DNA of 64,000 nucleotides from Brevibacterium aurantiacum (GCF_007558825.1 NZ_VLTK01000016.1:355-64354), one strand, 5' to 3'; shown: positions 1 through 8,967, counted from the first letter of the stretch. The notes: a model not told the origin generated them from the letters alone. Numbers and translations are program-made.

Positions 1-368
1 ACTCAAAAACCGGACAGGACGCGCAACACCCCAGGTCAGGACGTAGAACCACAATCGGTCGAAGTATTATCGCGGCCACACGGTCGCTTCCGACTTGGGT
101 GGGCGGGTGATGGCTGCAACTGCGCCCGCTCACTAAAACCATCAATGCCACTGCCAGCACCCCCATCCAGGATTGACGATTTCACCGGCATGACCGGCGA
201 AACTTCCTGCTCCTGCTTCCAAAAAAATGGACGAAGATCTCGTGGGCAAACGTACATAAGGAACCGAGTGCGGCACGCAGGCCACTTCTTGCAAGGTGGC
301 CCTATCTTTCTCTTCTACCCGGGTGGAAAATGGAGACATGAATTCGATACGGGCGTGAGGAGGCCGTC
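1..368. other. Left-edge region without a recognisable gene
   Basis: Every reading frame here is short, mutually overlapping on both strands and without recognisable motifs. The base composition is more even than in the neighbouring genes. I see no terminator hairpin, no repeat and no RNA gene. It may be a non-coding spacer or degraded sequence. Confidence 0.5.
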
Positions 369-584
369 ATGGATCTGCTTATTCTGTTTGTCATCGGGGT
401 GTGCTTCGCCACGATTGTTTTCTTCGTCGGACGAATTGCCTGTCCGAGGCACGACCGCGTGCCCCTGATGGAAGTCGACCATGTTCTCCTGTGGACCACT
501 CTGCGTCGCGGATGGCACGCAATGGGTTCGTTGGGTCCCACGGCCCCGGGCAGAAACGGACCGTCAGGAAACCACCCAGCCTGA
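369..584 (+). CDS. Possible small membrane protein (hypothetical, 71 aa)
   Basis: A good Shine-Dalgarno (AGGAGG at 358-363) lies five bases before the ATG. Residues 1-22 form one hydrophobic segment (MDLLILFVIGVCFATIVFFV), as in a single-pass membrane peptide. The remainder is polar and low in recognisable structure, and I do not recognise a family. The C-terminal half does not show convincing coding composition, so this may be the surviving 5' end of a decayed gene. It lies alone, upstream of another membrane-protein-like fragment at 668. Confidence 0.35.
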   Translation: MDLLILFVIGVCFATIVFFVGRIACPRHDRVPLMEVDHVLLWTTLRRGWHAMGSLGPTAPGRNGPSGNHPA

Positions 585-667
585 TCTGACTTAACGGGAT
601 TGCCGATGCCTGCTAACCGGAAGTCGACGCGCGACACCCCGCACCCGGAACCCCACAGCTTTGCAAT

Positions 668-800
668 GTGTCTTCCTCAACGAAGCCGGACCCGAGCCGA
701 CGCCCTGGAACCGCCGCCTTGCTCTTAGGAGTTACGTCGCTCTTGGTCCTCATCGGCGTCGCTTTCTGGTTCTGGTTCAACGCACCCGACCAGGTGCTCA
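668..800 (+). pseudogene. Truncated 5' end of a membrane-protein gene abutting tenA
   Basis: From a GTG at 668 the frame encodes a polar N-terminus followed by a clear transmembrane segment (GTAALLLGVTSLLVLIGVAF, then WFWFNAP). After about position 798 the frame runs antisense to the 3' end of tenA and becomes Arg/Pro-rich, ending at 934. This looks like the start of a genuine membrane protein whose remainder was lost at a junction with the thiamine operon. There is no strong ribosome binding site. It could instead be a chance frame. Confidence 0.3.
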
Positions 801-1529
801 GCACTGCGGCACGAACACTCCGGCGTCCCAGTCCTGCAGCGCATGCGCCGAGGCCCAGAAGTGAAGTTCGTACACACAGGCCTGCTCGAAGGTGGCACGC
901 ATCTGTGCGGCCACCTCGGCGGGGGCATTGGTGAGCTCCTGCTCAAGCAGCTGGACAGCTTGCCGGGTCGATTCGTCGAACTCGGGTGAGTCATAGGTCT
1001 GCACCCAGGTCCGGTACGGGTGGTCCGCGCTCATCGCTCCGGCCCGCTCGATGAGCACCTTGCCCATGTGCGCGTACACCCAGAAGCACGGGAGCACTCC
1101 GGCCACACCCTCGCCGTAGGAGCGGCTGGCGGCGGTGGCGACGAGGTAGGACACATATCCCATGGTCGTCGGTGAGGCTCGGAATCCGGCTCCGCTGTTG
1201 ACCAGGTCCTCGTGGGCTGCGGCCAGGCGGGAATCGGCGAGCAGCTCTCCGTGCATCTCCTCTTCCACCGAGATCGCTTCAGCGGCGGAGCTGGCCCAGA
1301 ATCGTGATTCATCACGGTCGTTGGCGCGCGCAGCGAGGAACGACATCGCCTTGGCATAGCCGTTGAGGTAGATGCCGTCCTGGATGATGTAGTTCGTGAA
1401 CGCCTTCACGTCCAAGCTGCCGTCGGCCAGCTGGCCGAGGAAAGGCAGCCTCTCGATCTCCTCAACTATTGGCCGCACTCGGTCCCACAGCTGAGTGGTC
1501 TGTGGCCCTGCGGAAAAGTCTGTCGTCAT
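798..1529 (-). CDS. tenA: Thiaminase II / aminopyrimidine aminohydrolase TenA
   Basis: TenA hydrolyses aminopyrimidine breakdown products of thiamine to HMP and can cleave thiamine itself; here it feeds HMP to ThiD. The 243-residue length is typical. The signature around the catalytic cysteine is present (GVLPCFWVYAHMG, about residues 150-160), as is the C-terminal active-site region (YELHFWASAH). It is the last gene of the thiM-thiE-thiD-tenA operon, about 95 bases after thiD, so it may have its own translation signals. The absence of thiC and thiG nearby points to salvage rather than de novo synthesis. The 3' end meets the truncated frame at 668. Confidence 0.93.
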   Translation of the reverse strand: MTTDFSAGPQTTQLWDRVRPIVEEIERLPFLGQLADGSLDVKAFTNYIIQDGIYLNGYAKAMSFLAARANDRDESRFWASSAAEAISVEEEMHGELLADSRLAAAHEDLVNSGAGFRASPTTMGYVSYLVATAASRSYGEGVAGVLPCFWVYAHMGKVLIERAGAMSADHPYRTWVQTYDSPEFDESTRQAVQLLEQELTNAPAEVAAQMRATFEQACVYELHFWASAHALQDWDAGVFVPQC

Positions 1530-1623
1530 TGATATCTCCCATGTTCAAGGGACCACAGCGGTCCCGAAGCGACATTGTGCGGTTCCCGGATGGCAAGCTG
1601 ATCTGGGTGTGCAGCTGGTTGTT

Positions 1624-2490
1624 CTAGCGGCGGACGATGTCGACCTGGTGGTCGACGGGACCGTGTGCGCCCTTCGGATCCAGGCTGACCTGCCAGTTCG
1701 CGGCGGACTCCAGCGCCCGAGCCAGATAGTTCAGGGCATTGTCGACGGCTTCGTGGAGCAGATCCGAGCCCACCTCGTCAACTGCACGTTCACGTTTGAG
1801 CACAGCCACCTCGGCGGTGATCGCGGCCGACAATGTGCACCCGGTGCCGTGGGTGTTCGGGGTCGCCACTCGCGGGTGGGTGAACTCGGTGACCGTGCCT
1901 TCGGCGGTGACGAGTACGTCAGCGACGTCACCCTCGATCGCGTGCCCGCCTTTGAGCAGCACCGCGCGAGGCCCACGGTCGACAAGTTGTCTGGCCTGGG
2001 CCAACATCTCCTGCGGATTCTGCGCCACCGGCTCATCGTCACCGATCAGCAGCGCTGCCTCGGGCAGGTTCGGGGTGATGAGGTCGGAGACCGGCAGCAG
2101 GTGGTCACGGACCGCGGCCACGGCATCGACCTCAAGGAGGCGGTGCCCGGAGGTCGCGACCATGACCGGGTCCACGGTGTAGAAACCCAGCTGACTTTGG
2201 GCCGCTCGCGCGACGACGAGTTCCACGAGGGACCGTGAGCCGAGCATCCCCGATTTTGTGGCGTCGACGGGCATATCGTCCAGGACGCTGTCGAGCTGAT
2301 CCGAGACGAAATCATCGTCGATTCCGTAGACCCGCGAGACGCCGTGAGTGTTCTGCGCGACCAGAGCCGTGATGGCCGTGGTGCCCAGCACCCCGCGGGC
2401 CGTGAAAGTCTTGAGGTCGGCGTGGATGCCGGCTCCCCCGCTGGGGTCGGTGCCGGCGATGGACAGTGCGATGGGTGGACGCGTAGTCAT
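1624..2490 (-). CDS. thiD: Hydroxymethylpyrimidine/phosphomethylpyrimidine kinase ThiD
   Basis: ThiD phosphorylates HMP and HMP-P to HMP-PP, the pyrimidine substrate of ThiE. The 288-residue protein starts with the ribokinase-fold substrate motif ([20 protein letters not shown]) and carries the C-terminal ATP/anion-hole motif [13 protein letters not shown] with the catalytic region near residue 215. Its start overlaps the thiE stop by four bases (ATGA), which implies translational coupling. The C-terminal tail of about 25 residues after the kinase domain is a little longer than in many ThiD proteins. Expression should follow the upstream TPP riboswitch. Confidence 0.95.
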   Translation of the reverse strand: MTTRPPIALSIAGTDPSGGAGIHADLKTFTARGVLGTTAITALVAQNTHGVSRVYGIDDDFVSDQLDSVLDDMPVDATKSGMLGSRSLVELVVARAAQSQLGFYTVDPVMVATSGHRLLEVDAVAAVRDHLLPVSDLITPNLPEAALLIGDDEPVAQNPQEMLAQARQLVDRGPRAVLLKGGHAIEGDVADVLVTAEGTVTEFTHPRVATPNTHGTGCTLSAAITAEVAVLKRERAVDEVGSDLLHEAVDNALNYLARALESAANWQVSLDPKGAHGPVDHQVDIVRR

Positions 2491-3257
2491 CGCGTCGCCT
2501 CCGCACGTCCGTCACCGAATTCCGCGAGCAGTTCCTCGGCTGCAGCACGCGGATCCTCGGCACGGCAGATGGCAGAGACCACGCAGATCCCCACCAGTCC
2601 CCGGCCGCGCAGTTCGGAGGCACGAGCAGTGCTGATTCCTCCGATGGCGACCGCCGGAAGTCCTGCTTCACTCACCAGTTCGCCGAGGCGGTCCGGCCCG
2701 ATCCCATCGGGTGCATCGGACTTCGTCGTGGTGTCGTAGACAGGTCCGATTCCGACGAGGTCGACAACGCCGGAGTCCCGGGCAGCTGCGAACTCGGTGC
2801 TGTTGGCCGCCGAGAGCCCGATGAGCGGTTCGGAGCCGATGAGTTCGCGCACTTGTTTGACCGGAGTGTCCGACTGACCGACGTGGATGTGGACGCGCGA
2901 ACCTTCGCCAAGGAGGCGCTGGGCGACGGCGACGCGGTCGTTGAGGACGACGGGCACCCAGCGGTCCGTGCCTGCCGAAGCGGAGTCGACGCTCGCACTG
3001 TCGGCCACCGCGCTGTCGACGGCAGCGATGACCTCGCGGGTCAATGTGTAGAACGCATCGTCGTCGATGTCCTTGTCTCGGACCTGCACGATCCCCACTC
3101 CCCCGGCCACGGCTTCGCGGACGGTGTCGGCAACGCTGCGTCCGGCTTCTCGGCACTGGGCCGAGTCTGTGACGAGGTAGAGCCGAGTATCGATTCCGGC
3201 CAGGCGGGCGTCGATTCCGGTCAGGCGGGAATCCACCTCGGGAATCGAGGGACTCAT
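2487..3257 (-). CDS. thiE: Thiamine-phosphate synthase ThiE
   Basis: ThiE joins HMP-PP and hydroxyethylthiazole phosphate to thiamine phosphate. The TIM-barrel signatures are visible: LYLVTDS at the first strand, VQVRDKD, the [10 protein letters not shown] segment, [15 protein letters not shown], and the phosphate-binding AIGGIS near the C-terminus. The N-terminus carries a 21-base duplication at 3191-3232 that yields the repeat [14 protein letters not shown] before the first strand, so the true start could be internal. It overlaps thiM and thiD by four bases each within the riboswitch-led operon. Confidence 0.94.
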   Translation of the reverse strand: MSPSIPEVDSRLTGIDARLAGIDTRLYLVTDSAQCREAGRSVADTVREAVAGGVGIVQVRDKDIDDDAFYTLTREVIAAVDSAVADSASVDSASAGTDRWVPVVLNDRVAVAQRLLGEGSRVHIHVGQSDTPVKQVRELIGSEPLIGLSAANSTEFAAARDSGVVDLVGIGPVYDTTTKSDAPDGIGPDRLGELVSEAGLPAVAIGGISTARASELRGRGLVGICVVSAICRAEDPRAAAEELLAEFGDGRAEATR

Positions 3258-4135
3258 GACTGTGCTCCGTCGATCACGTCGGCCTCGATTCTGCCTGTAG
3301 CGGCCGCGCCTACTTCGGCCGTACCTACTTCGACGTGGAGTCCAGCCAGCTGCTCACCCATTACAGTGTGCAGCGCGTCAAGGAAGTTCACGGAGAAGCT
3401 GCCGGGTCCGCGTGCTCCCTCAGCGGCAGCTTCACCAGCAATCTTGAAGTGAGCGTGGGCGGCAACGACAGCCTCGAACCTCGCCGAGGCGGTCGTTGCG
3501 CCCACGAGGTAGGCGGCGGTGACTGCGCCGAGAGAGCACCCTGTGCCGATGACCAGTGGCATATAGGAGTAACCCCCGTTGAGACGGACGACACGATCGG
3601 CACCGTCGATGTGAGCGACGATTGCGTCCCTTGGTCCTGAGACGGCAACGATCGCACCGGTCGACCGGGCCAATGCGGCCGCGGCGGGAATCACCGCATC
3701 AACTTCGTCTGTGGAATCCACACCTCGACCGCCCAAACCCATGCCGGCCAGGGCTGCGATCTCTGAGGCGTTTCCGCGGATGGCTGTGGGTGAAGAGTTC
3801 GCTGCCCGGCGGATTCGAGTGGTGCGGAAGTCGACGGCTCCGATGCTCACCGGGTCCAGCACCCATGGCTTGGAGTCTTCGTTGGCTGCGTCGATGGCGG
3901 CGTCGGCGGCGAGGAACTGCTGGTTCGTCGCGGTGCCGAAGTTGACCAGCAGTCCACTGGCGATACGGGTGAACTGTGCGGCATCGGCGTCGTGGTCGAG
4001 CATCGCCGGAGCGGCGCCGATGGCCAGGAGCACGTTGGCACTGAATTGCTGCACGACTGTGTTCGTGATGCATTGGATGAGTGGATTGTTCGCACGCAGT
4101 CGTGCATTGGCAGAACGCAGGTCGAAGTCAACCAT
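3254..4135 (-). CDS. thiM: Hydroxyethylthiazole kinase ThiM
   Basis: ThiM phosphorylates salvaged hydroxyethylthiazole (THZ) for ThiE. The 293-residue protein has the THZ-binding N-terminus (NPLIQCITNTVVQQFSANVLLAIGAAPAM), the VLDPVSIGA segment, and the ATP/catalytic motif GTGCSLGAVTAAYL with the active-site cysteine near residue 200. The ATG at 4133-4135 lies five bases from an AAGGGA Shine-Dalgarno that is itself the 3' end of the TPP riboswitch. It is the first gene of the operon. About 30 Ala/Glu/Val-rich residues follow the kinase fold. Confidence 0.95.
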   Translation of the reverse strand: MVDFDLRSANARLRANNPLIQCITNTVVQQFSANVLLAIGAAPAMLDHDADAAQFTRIASGLLVNFGTATNQQFLAADAAIDAANEDSKPWVLDPVSIGAVDFRTTRIRRAANSSPTAIRGNASEIAALAGMGLGGRGVDSTDEVDAVIPAAAALARSTGAIVAVSGPRDAIVAHIDGADRVVRLNGGYSYMPLVIGTGCSLGAVTAAYLVGATTASARFEAVVAAHAHFKIAGEAAAEGARGPGSFSVNFLDALHTVMGEQLAGLHVEVGTAEVGAAATGRIEADVIDGAQS

Positions 4136-4140
4136 GACGA

Positions 4141-4216
4141 TCCCTTCGCTAGTATGGCCCAGATCAGGTTCGATGGGTGTTCTCTCAGCCTCACGCGAAT
4201 GGCGTCAGGCACCCCA
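4141..4216 (-). promoter_or_regulatory. TPP (thi-box) riboswitch
   Basis: Read on the minus strand, the conserved blocks occur in order: GGGGTGCC (4208-4215), GGCTGAGA (4183-4190), ACCC (4175-4178), the GAACCTGATCTGG pyrophosphate/pyrimidine-sensor block (4159-4171), and AGCGAAGGGA at the 3' side (4141-4150). The last block doubles as the Shine-Dalgarno of thiM, so ligand binding is expected to hide the ribosome binding site; this is inferred from the spacing. Confidence 0.96.
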
Positions 4217-4346
4217 TGTCATTGCCCACGACTGTATCAGTTCAGTCCCAGCACCGCCGATACCGGCGCCCGAGGAGTGCCGAAGCGGCGCCCCCGGGAG
4301 CGCCGGGCTGGAACCTCGGCCCCACCTCGGCGAGGGACAGGTTTCA

Positions 4347-4416
4347 TCGACAGCAGAGCTGAGCCTCGAGAGCAGACTCCAGGGAGTGCGCTCTCGAGGC
4401 TCAGCTCTGCTGTCGA
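4347..4416. terminator. Perfect 27-bp inverted repeat, probable terminator of the sugar ABC operon
   Basis: The arms at 4347-4373 and 4390-4416 are exact reverse complements and enclose a 16-base loop. It lies 40 bases beyond the stop of the minus-strand ABC permease gene and upstream of the thi riboswitch. It would isolate the thi operon from read-through. No long T-run follows on the minus strand, so a purely intrinsic mechanism is uncertain. Confidence 0.7.
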
Positions 4417-4456
4417 CGTTTCGCTACCGCATCGGTGAGATGTGACGAATCGCCAG

Positions 4457-5668
4457 CTAGCCGCGTCCGACGTAGCGTTGTCCGCGGCGGCTCAGGGCGT
4501 CGATGACGACGGCGGCGAGCAGGACGAGTGCGGTGATGATCTGCTGCGCATCGGAGTTGAAGCCGATGAGGTAGAGACCGTTGTTGATCGCGCCGACTAC
4601 CAGGGCACCGAGTACAGCGGCCCAAGCTGAACCGCGACCGCCGAACAGCGAGGTACCTCCGATGACCGCCGCCGCTATGGCATTGAGCAGATCCTGGGTG
4701 GGGACAAGAGTCGATCCCGCGTTAGTCGTCACCCCCGCCTTGATGAAGCCGAAGAGCGCGGCCAAAGTGCCCGCGGCCATGAAGACACTGATGCGCACCC
4801 ACGTCACCCGGATGCCGGCTCGACGAGCCGCCTCGACCTTGCCGCCGACGGCGTAGATCGACCTGCCGTAGCGGGTCTTGCGCAGCACCAGATCAATGAC
4901 GACCGCGATGACGATCATGAGGAGGAAGGGCATCACGAGCCCGAAGTCCTGGTTAATGAGGATGAGGAAGCCGAACACGACTGCCGCCAGCAGTGCAATG
5001 CGCACGATCACCGAAGTCCAGCTCGGCGCATCAAGGCCCTCGCCGTGCCGACGCAGCTTCGAGTAGATGATTCCGGCGGCGAAGCCGATGACCGCGATCG
5101 CACCGAACACATAGGCCCAGATGGCTGGGAAGTAGAAATTCGCGAAATCGAAGGCGAACGTGTCCGACATCGACAGATTCTTCTGCGTGCCCAACGTCGT
5201 CAGCGTCAGACCGGTGAAGGCGAGCAGTCCCGCCAAGGTCACGACGAATGCCGGGATGCCGACGACCGCGAAGAACCACCCTTGGATTGCTCCGACGACC
5301 ATACCGAGCAGCAGCATGATGACCAGCGCCACCAGTGGGTTCACTCCCTGCCTGACCACGAGTACACCGAGCAGCGACGCGGCCAGCCCACCCAGCTGCG
5401 CCAGGGACAGGTCGATCTCGCCGAGCAGCAAGATGAGGTTGATGCCCAGAGCCAGGATCGCGATGTAGGCAACCGTTGATGAAAGGTTGACGAGATTAGC
5501 CGGAGAGAGGAAGTTGCTGTTCGCCGTCTGGAAGACGATAACGATGACGACGAGCGCGAGGATCACGGGAAGCGAACCGAGCTGGCCCTCCTTGACGCGG
5601 CGGAGGAACGTGGCGAAGAGGCCCTCGTGGGAGATCCGTTCGTCGGTGATGAATGAGTTGCGGGTCAT
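4457..5668 (-). CDS. Sugar ABC transporter permease (XylH/RbsC family)
   Basis: This is the membrane subunit of a sugar importer of the CUT2 type. The 403-residue protein is highly hydrophobic, with about ten predicted membrane segments. The family motif around residues 75-95 (ALGINLILLLGEIDLSLAQ) corresponds to the conserved region after the second or third helix. The C-terminal GGTSLFGGRGS-type coupling loop for the ATPase is present. The closest general type is XylH, which fits the XylF-like binding protein in the operon. The start overlaps the ATPase gene stop by four bases. The operon lies downstream of a LacI-type regulator and a palindromic operator. Confidence 0.9.
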   Translation of the reverse strand: MTRNSFITDERISHEGLFATFLRRVKEGQLGSLPVILALVVIVIVFQTANSNFLSPANLVNLSSTVAYIAILALGINLILLLGEIDLSLAQLGGLAASLLGVLVVRQGVNPLVALVIMLLLGMVVGAIQGWFFAVVGIPAFVVTLAGLLAFTGLTLTTLGTQKNLSMSDTFAFDFANFYFPAIWAYVFGAIAVIGFAAGIIYSKLRRHGEGLDAPSWTSVIVRIALLAAVVFGFLILINQDFGLVMPFLLMIVIAVVIDLVLRKTRYGRSIYAVGGKVEAARRAGIRVTWVRISVFMAAGTLAALFGFIKAGVTTNAGSTLVPTQDLLNAIAAAVIGGTSLFGGRGSAWAAVLGALVVGAINNGLYLIGFNSDAQQIITALVLLAAVVIDALSRRGQRYVGRG

Positions 5669-6489
5669 CGGCGCTCACCCCTGCGCGTGGCCCTTTGGGT
5701 CACGACATTGTCGCTGGCCCCGGTGATCGCGGCAACGAGCACGTCCGTGCGCTCGTCTCCGGGGAAGTCACCGGCGTCCTTGCCCAGGCGCAGCACATGC
5801 ACCCTGTCGGCAACTGCCTGCACATCGGCCATATTGTGACTCACGAGCAGCACACCCAGATCGCGTTCCTTCAAACGTTCGATGAGATTGAGCACCTCGG
5901 CGGTCTGAGCCACGCCCAGGGCCGCCGTCGGCTCGTCGAGCATGACGATGGACGGCTCGCCGAGGAGGGACCTGGCGATCGCGACCGTCTGACGTTGGCC
6001 GCCGGACAGAGCTGCGATCGGCACCCTCACACTCGGGATCTTCGCTGAGAGGCTGCGCAGCAGTTCCCAGGATTTGGCCTCCATGGCCACCTCGTCGAGA
6101 ACACCGCCGCGGGTCTTCTCGTGTCCGAGGAAGAGGTTGGCCACGACGTCGAGATTCTCACACAGTGAGAGATCCTGAAAGACTGTGGCGACCCTCGCGT
6201 TCTGCGCGTCCTTCGGCGAAGCGAACTTCTGCGTGGTCCCATTGATTATGAGTTCGCCCTCGTCGGCCGAGTGGACGCCTGCAATGACCTTGATCAGCGT
6301 CGACTTGCCAGCGCCATTGTCTCCGACGAGGCCGACGACCTCGCCACGGCCGATTGTCAGGTTGATGTCAGTCAGAGCCTGAACGGCTCCGAATCGTTTG
6401 TTGATCCCGCGCAGTTCGAGCACAGTTTCGCTGCTGTCATCCGGTGCCCGCGAGGAGGCGGGCGCCGGTTCAGGTGTCTCAGGAGTCAT
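5665..6489 (-). CDS. Sugar ABC transporter ATP-binding protein, single-domain
   Basis: This ATPase energises the CUT2 importer. Walker A (GDNGAGKST, about residue 60), the signature LSGGQRQTVAIAR (about 165) and Walker B VMLDEPTAALG (about 185) are all intact. At 274 residues it has only one nucleotide-binding domain, whereas XylG/RbsA proteins are about 500 residues with two. It therefore probably works as a homodimer, as in FrcA-type systems. A Pro/Ala/Ser-rich N-terminus of about 20 residues precedes the domain. It lies between the binding-protein and permease genes. Confidence 0.9.
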   Translation of the reverse strand: MTPETPEPAPASSRAPDDSSETVLELRGINKRFGAVQALTDINLTIGRGEVVGLVGDNGAGKSTLIKVIAGVHSADEGELIINGTTQKFASPKDAQNARVATVFQDLSLCENLDVVANLFLGHEKTRGGVLDEVAMEAKSWELLRSLSAKIPSVRVPIAALSGGQRQTVAIARSLLGEPSIVMLDEPTAALGVAQTAEVLNLIERLKERDLGVLLVSHNMADVQAVADRVHVLRLGKDAGDFPGDERTDVLVAAITGASDNVVTQRATRRGERR

Positions 6490-6579
6490 CTGTTCCTACT
6501 TGTCGATGTCGATTCGCGGTGCCGGAGCCCGTGCGCTCCAGATGAAACCTCACGGGTTCCGGCACTGAGCAGCGTGCTG

Positions 6580-7689
6580 TTATTTCACGCCTGCGTCGTC
6601 GCAGAGCTTCTTCACACCGCCGGTGCAGATGTCTTCGGCTTTGATCTGATCCCCGACGATGTCCTTCACAGTGTCTTTCGTGACGACCTTGGCCTCGACG
6701 AAGTCCGTCGGGGTGTTCTTGTAGGTTGTTGACCCTTCTGGTTCCTCGCCTCCAGCCAGGGCGACGGCAGCCTTGGCAGCGAACTCCGCCTGGGGCGGGA
6801 TCGACTTGTAGATCGTGGCGTACTGGTCACCTCTGAGGATGTTCTGCAGACCGTCGACCTCCGCATCCTGACCGGTGACGACGGTTTCGACCTTCGCCTT
6901 CTTTGTGGCCGCGAGAACACCGCCAGCGGTGCCGTCATTGGCCGCGTAGATGGCGATCGGATCCTCATCAGCGCTCTGCAGCTGGCCTTCGACCCACTTA
7001 CGGGCATCGTCCGGGTTCCAGTCGAGCGTGTCATGGCTGCCGGCGATTTCGACACCTGCGGCCTTGAGCGTCTCCTCGGCACCGGCCTTGAAGTCAGCGG
7101 CGTTCGGGTCCTTCGGATCGCCGTTGACCATCCACACCGGGCCTGACTTCGGGTCGACGCCCTCGGCCTTAAGCCCGTCGAGGACGGCTTGACCCTGGAG
7201 GTTGCCGATCTTCTTGTTGTCGAACGAGGTGTAGTAGTCGGCACCCTCGAAGAAGCGATCGTAGGAGATGACCGGAATCTTCTTGGCCTCGGCCTTCGAC
7301 AGAGCCGATGACACTGCCGAGGCGTCGACCGGGTCAAGGACGATGGCGTCGACTCCCTCGGTGACTGCCGCTTCGACCTGCTGTTGCTGCTGGGTCGCAT
7401 CTTGGTTGGCGTTGCTGTATTTGACCTTCGCTTCGGGGTTGGCCTCTGCGACGTACTTCTCGAAGTTCGGCTTGTCCAGAGATTCGTAGCGCGTGGTCTT
7501 GGACTCTGGGAGTAGCAAGGCGATGGTCACCTCGCCGTCTGAACCAGAACCGCTCTCGGCTTCGGCGTTGCCCTGGCCCTTCTGGCTCCCACAGCCGCTG
7601 AGCGCGAGAGCGCCGATGGCAACCGAAGCACCGAGGAGCGCCAGCTTCTTTCGGGACTGCTTGTTACGGGACTGCAGGTTGTACCTCAT
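6580..7689 (-). CDS. Sugar-binding lipoprotein (XylF-like)
   Basis: This is the extracellular substrate-binding subunit that captures a sugar, possibly xylose, for the adjacent permease and ATPase. I chose the ATG at 7689 because it gives a classical lipoprotein signal: basic start, hydrophobic core, and lipobox ALSGC at about residues 27-31. A Shine-Dalgarno-like AGAGG lies just upstream. A longer frame reaches 7800 but would run through the operator. The mature 340 residues match periplasmic-binding-protein-like type I domains (ALLLPESKTTRYE, AIVLDPVDASAV, YAANDGTAGGVL, TGQDAEVDGLQ). It is the first transporter gene after the regulator. Confidence 0.92.
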   Translation of the reverse strand: MRYNLQSRNKQSRKKLALLGASVAIGALALSGCGSQKGQGNAEAESGSGSDGEVTIALLLPESKTTRYESLDKPNFEKYVAEANPEAKVKYSNANQDATQQQQQVEAAVTEGVDAIVLDPVDASAVSSALSKAEAKKIPVISYDRFFEGADYYTSFDNKKIGNLQGQAVLDGLKAEGVDPKSGPVWMVNGDPKDPNAADFKAGAEETLKAAGVEIAGSHDTLDWNPDDARKWVEGQLQSADEDPIAIYAANDGTAGGVLAATKKAKVETVVTGQDAEVDGLQNILRGDQYATIYKSIPPQAEFAAKAAVALAGGEEPEGSTTYKNTPTDFVEAKVVTKDTVKDIVGDQIKAEDICTGGVKKLCDDAGVK

Positions 7690-7708
7690 AATGAGCCTCT
7701 CAATCTTT

Positions 7709-7724
7709 CTGACAACGTTGTCAG
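7709..7724. promoter_or_regulatory. LacI-type operator palindrome
   Basis: CTGACAACGTTGTCAG is a perfect 16-bp palindrome with the central CG typical of LacI/GalR operators. It sits 20 bases upstream of the chosen binding-protein start and downstream of the lacI-type gene. It is the likely site where that regulator represses the transporter. Confidence 0.85.
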
Positions 7725-7809
7725 GCTGAACAATATGATTCGCCCATCGACGCTCCGTGTCAACTGTTTCACCGAAAAATTCTTCTCGGAGTGATCTCAA
7801 CGGACAGTC

Positions 7810-8838
7810 TTACTTGCCAGATGCCTCTTCGCCGCTGCCGCGCGCGATCACGTGCACCGGCACCTCGAACGATCCTCCGTCCGCACCCTGTGCGGTCGCG
7901 GAACTCGGCACCTGCCGCAGACGGCGGACCGCCTCGGCGGCCATGGCGCTGACGTCACGATCGATGACGGTCACGTCTAAGAGGTCCGCGGCGGGGAAAT
8001 CGTCGATGCCCACCAGCGCCGGCCATTCATCGAGGCGCCGGCAGGCGTCGATGGCCCCCTGAGTCAGGGTCGCGGACAGGGTGATCAGTGCGCTGGGCGC
8101 GCTGCGTGAACCCAGCCAGGCCGCGACGACGTTCTTCGCGCTGGCCAGATCGTGGGCATCTTCGCGCATGTAGGCGCGCCACCCGATGTCCGAGCGTCCG
8201 GCGAAGGCAGATTGGATTCCGGCGAGCCTGGCGGTGGTGATGGGGCTGGTCGAATGATCGCCGATGACGCCGAGGCTGATATGCCCGTGATTGAGCAGTT
8301 GAGTCGCCGCCAGACGTCCGGCACGTTCCTCATCACCGGCGATGAGGTCCACGCCCGGCCCTGCTGTCGATGGGTCGAAGGACACGATCTGCACAGCAGC
8401 AGACGCCGCATCGGCGTAGAACCGTGCGGCGTCCGGATGCGATCGGATGACGCAGATTCCGGTCATGTCATTGGCCAGGCACTCGTCGAGGAAGCCTCGT
8501 TCACGGTCGAGATCGTCGGCGGTGACCGTCACGACTGGGCGCAGTCCGACCCTGCTCAGCTCGGCCTCCAACAGGGTGAAGAGGCGAGCTTGGAAGGGGT
8601 CATCTCCATCGCTCATGACCACGCCGATGTAGGGCGAACGGCCACCGGCACGCAGGCGCCTGGCCGTGGAGTTGATGCGGAATCCGAGCTCGGCGGCGGC
8701 TTCCTCCACTTTCTCAGCGGTCCTCGCGGCCACATGCTTTTCGCCGTTGAGCACTCGGGAAGCGGTTTTGATGCTGACTCCTGCGCGCGAAGCGACCGTG
8801 GCCAGGGTCGGCCGATCGTTCTGCTTCGCCATGACCAC
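7810..8838 (-). CDS. LacI-family transcriptional regulator of the sugar transporter
   Basis: The protein is a sugar-responsive repressor. Residues 10-60 form the LacI helix-turn-helix (TLATVASRAGVSIKTASRVLNGE) with the hinge helix NSTARRLRAGG. The remaining 280 residues are the periplasmic-binding-like effector domain, ending in the VGIDDFPAADLLDVTVIDRD segment. The 342-residue length is normal. It lies immediately upstream of, and in the same direction as, the XylF-like gene and its operator. The start could be codon 3 (ATG) rather than codon 1. Confidence 0.93.
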   Translation of the reverse strand: MVMAKQNDRPTLATVASRAGVSIKTASRVLNGEKHVAARTAEKVEEAAAELGFRINSTARRLRAGGRSPYIGVVMSDGDDPFQARLFTLLEAELSRVGLRPVVTVTADDLDRERGFLDECLANDMTGICVIRSHPDAARFYADAASAAVQIVSFDPSTAGPGVDLIAGDEERAGRLAATQLLNHGHISLGVIGDHSTSPITTARLAGIQSAFAGRSDIGWRAYMREDAHDLASAKNVVAAWLGSRSAPSALITLSATLTQGAIDACRRLDEWPALVGIDDFPAADLLDVTVIDRDVSAMAAEAVRRLRQVPSSATAQGADGGSFEVPVHVIARGSGEEASGK

Positions 8839-8967
8839 ACCTTTGAGTCGGGAATCCTACGGACCGCTTGCGGTCTGCGCGCGGGCGACCGATAGGAATG
8901 ATGATAGCCGCTGGCGCTCGCATGGTCGCAGACGGTCCGGCGATTCGGCCCGCACCCCACATCCACG

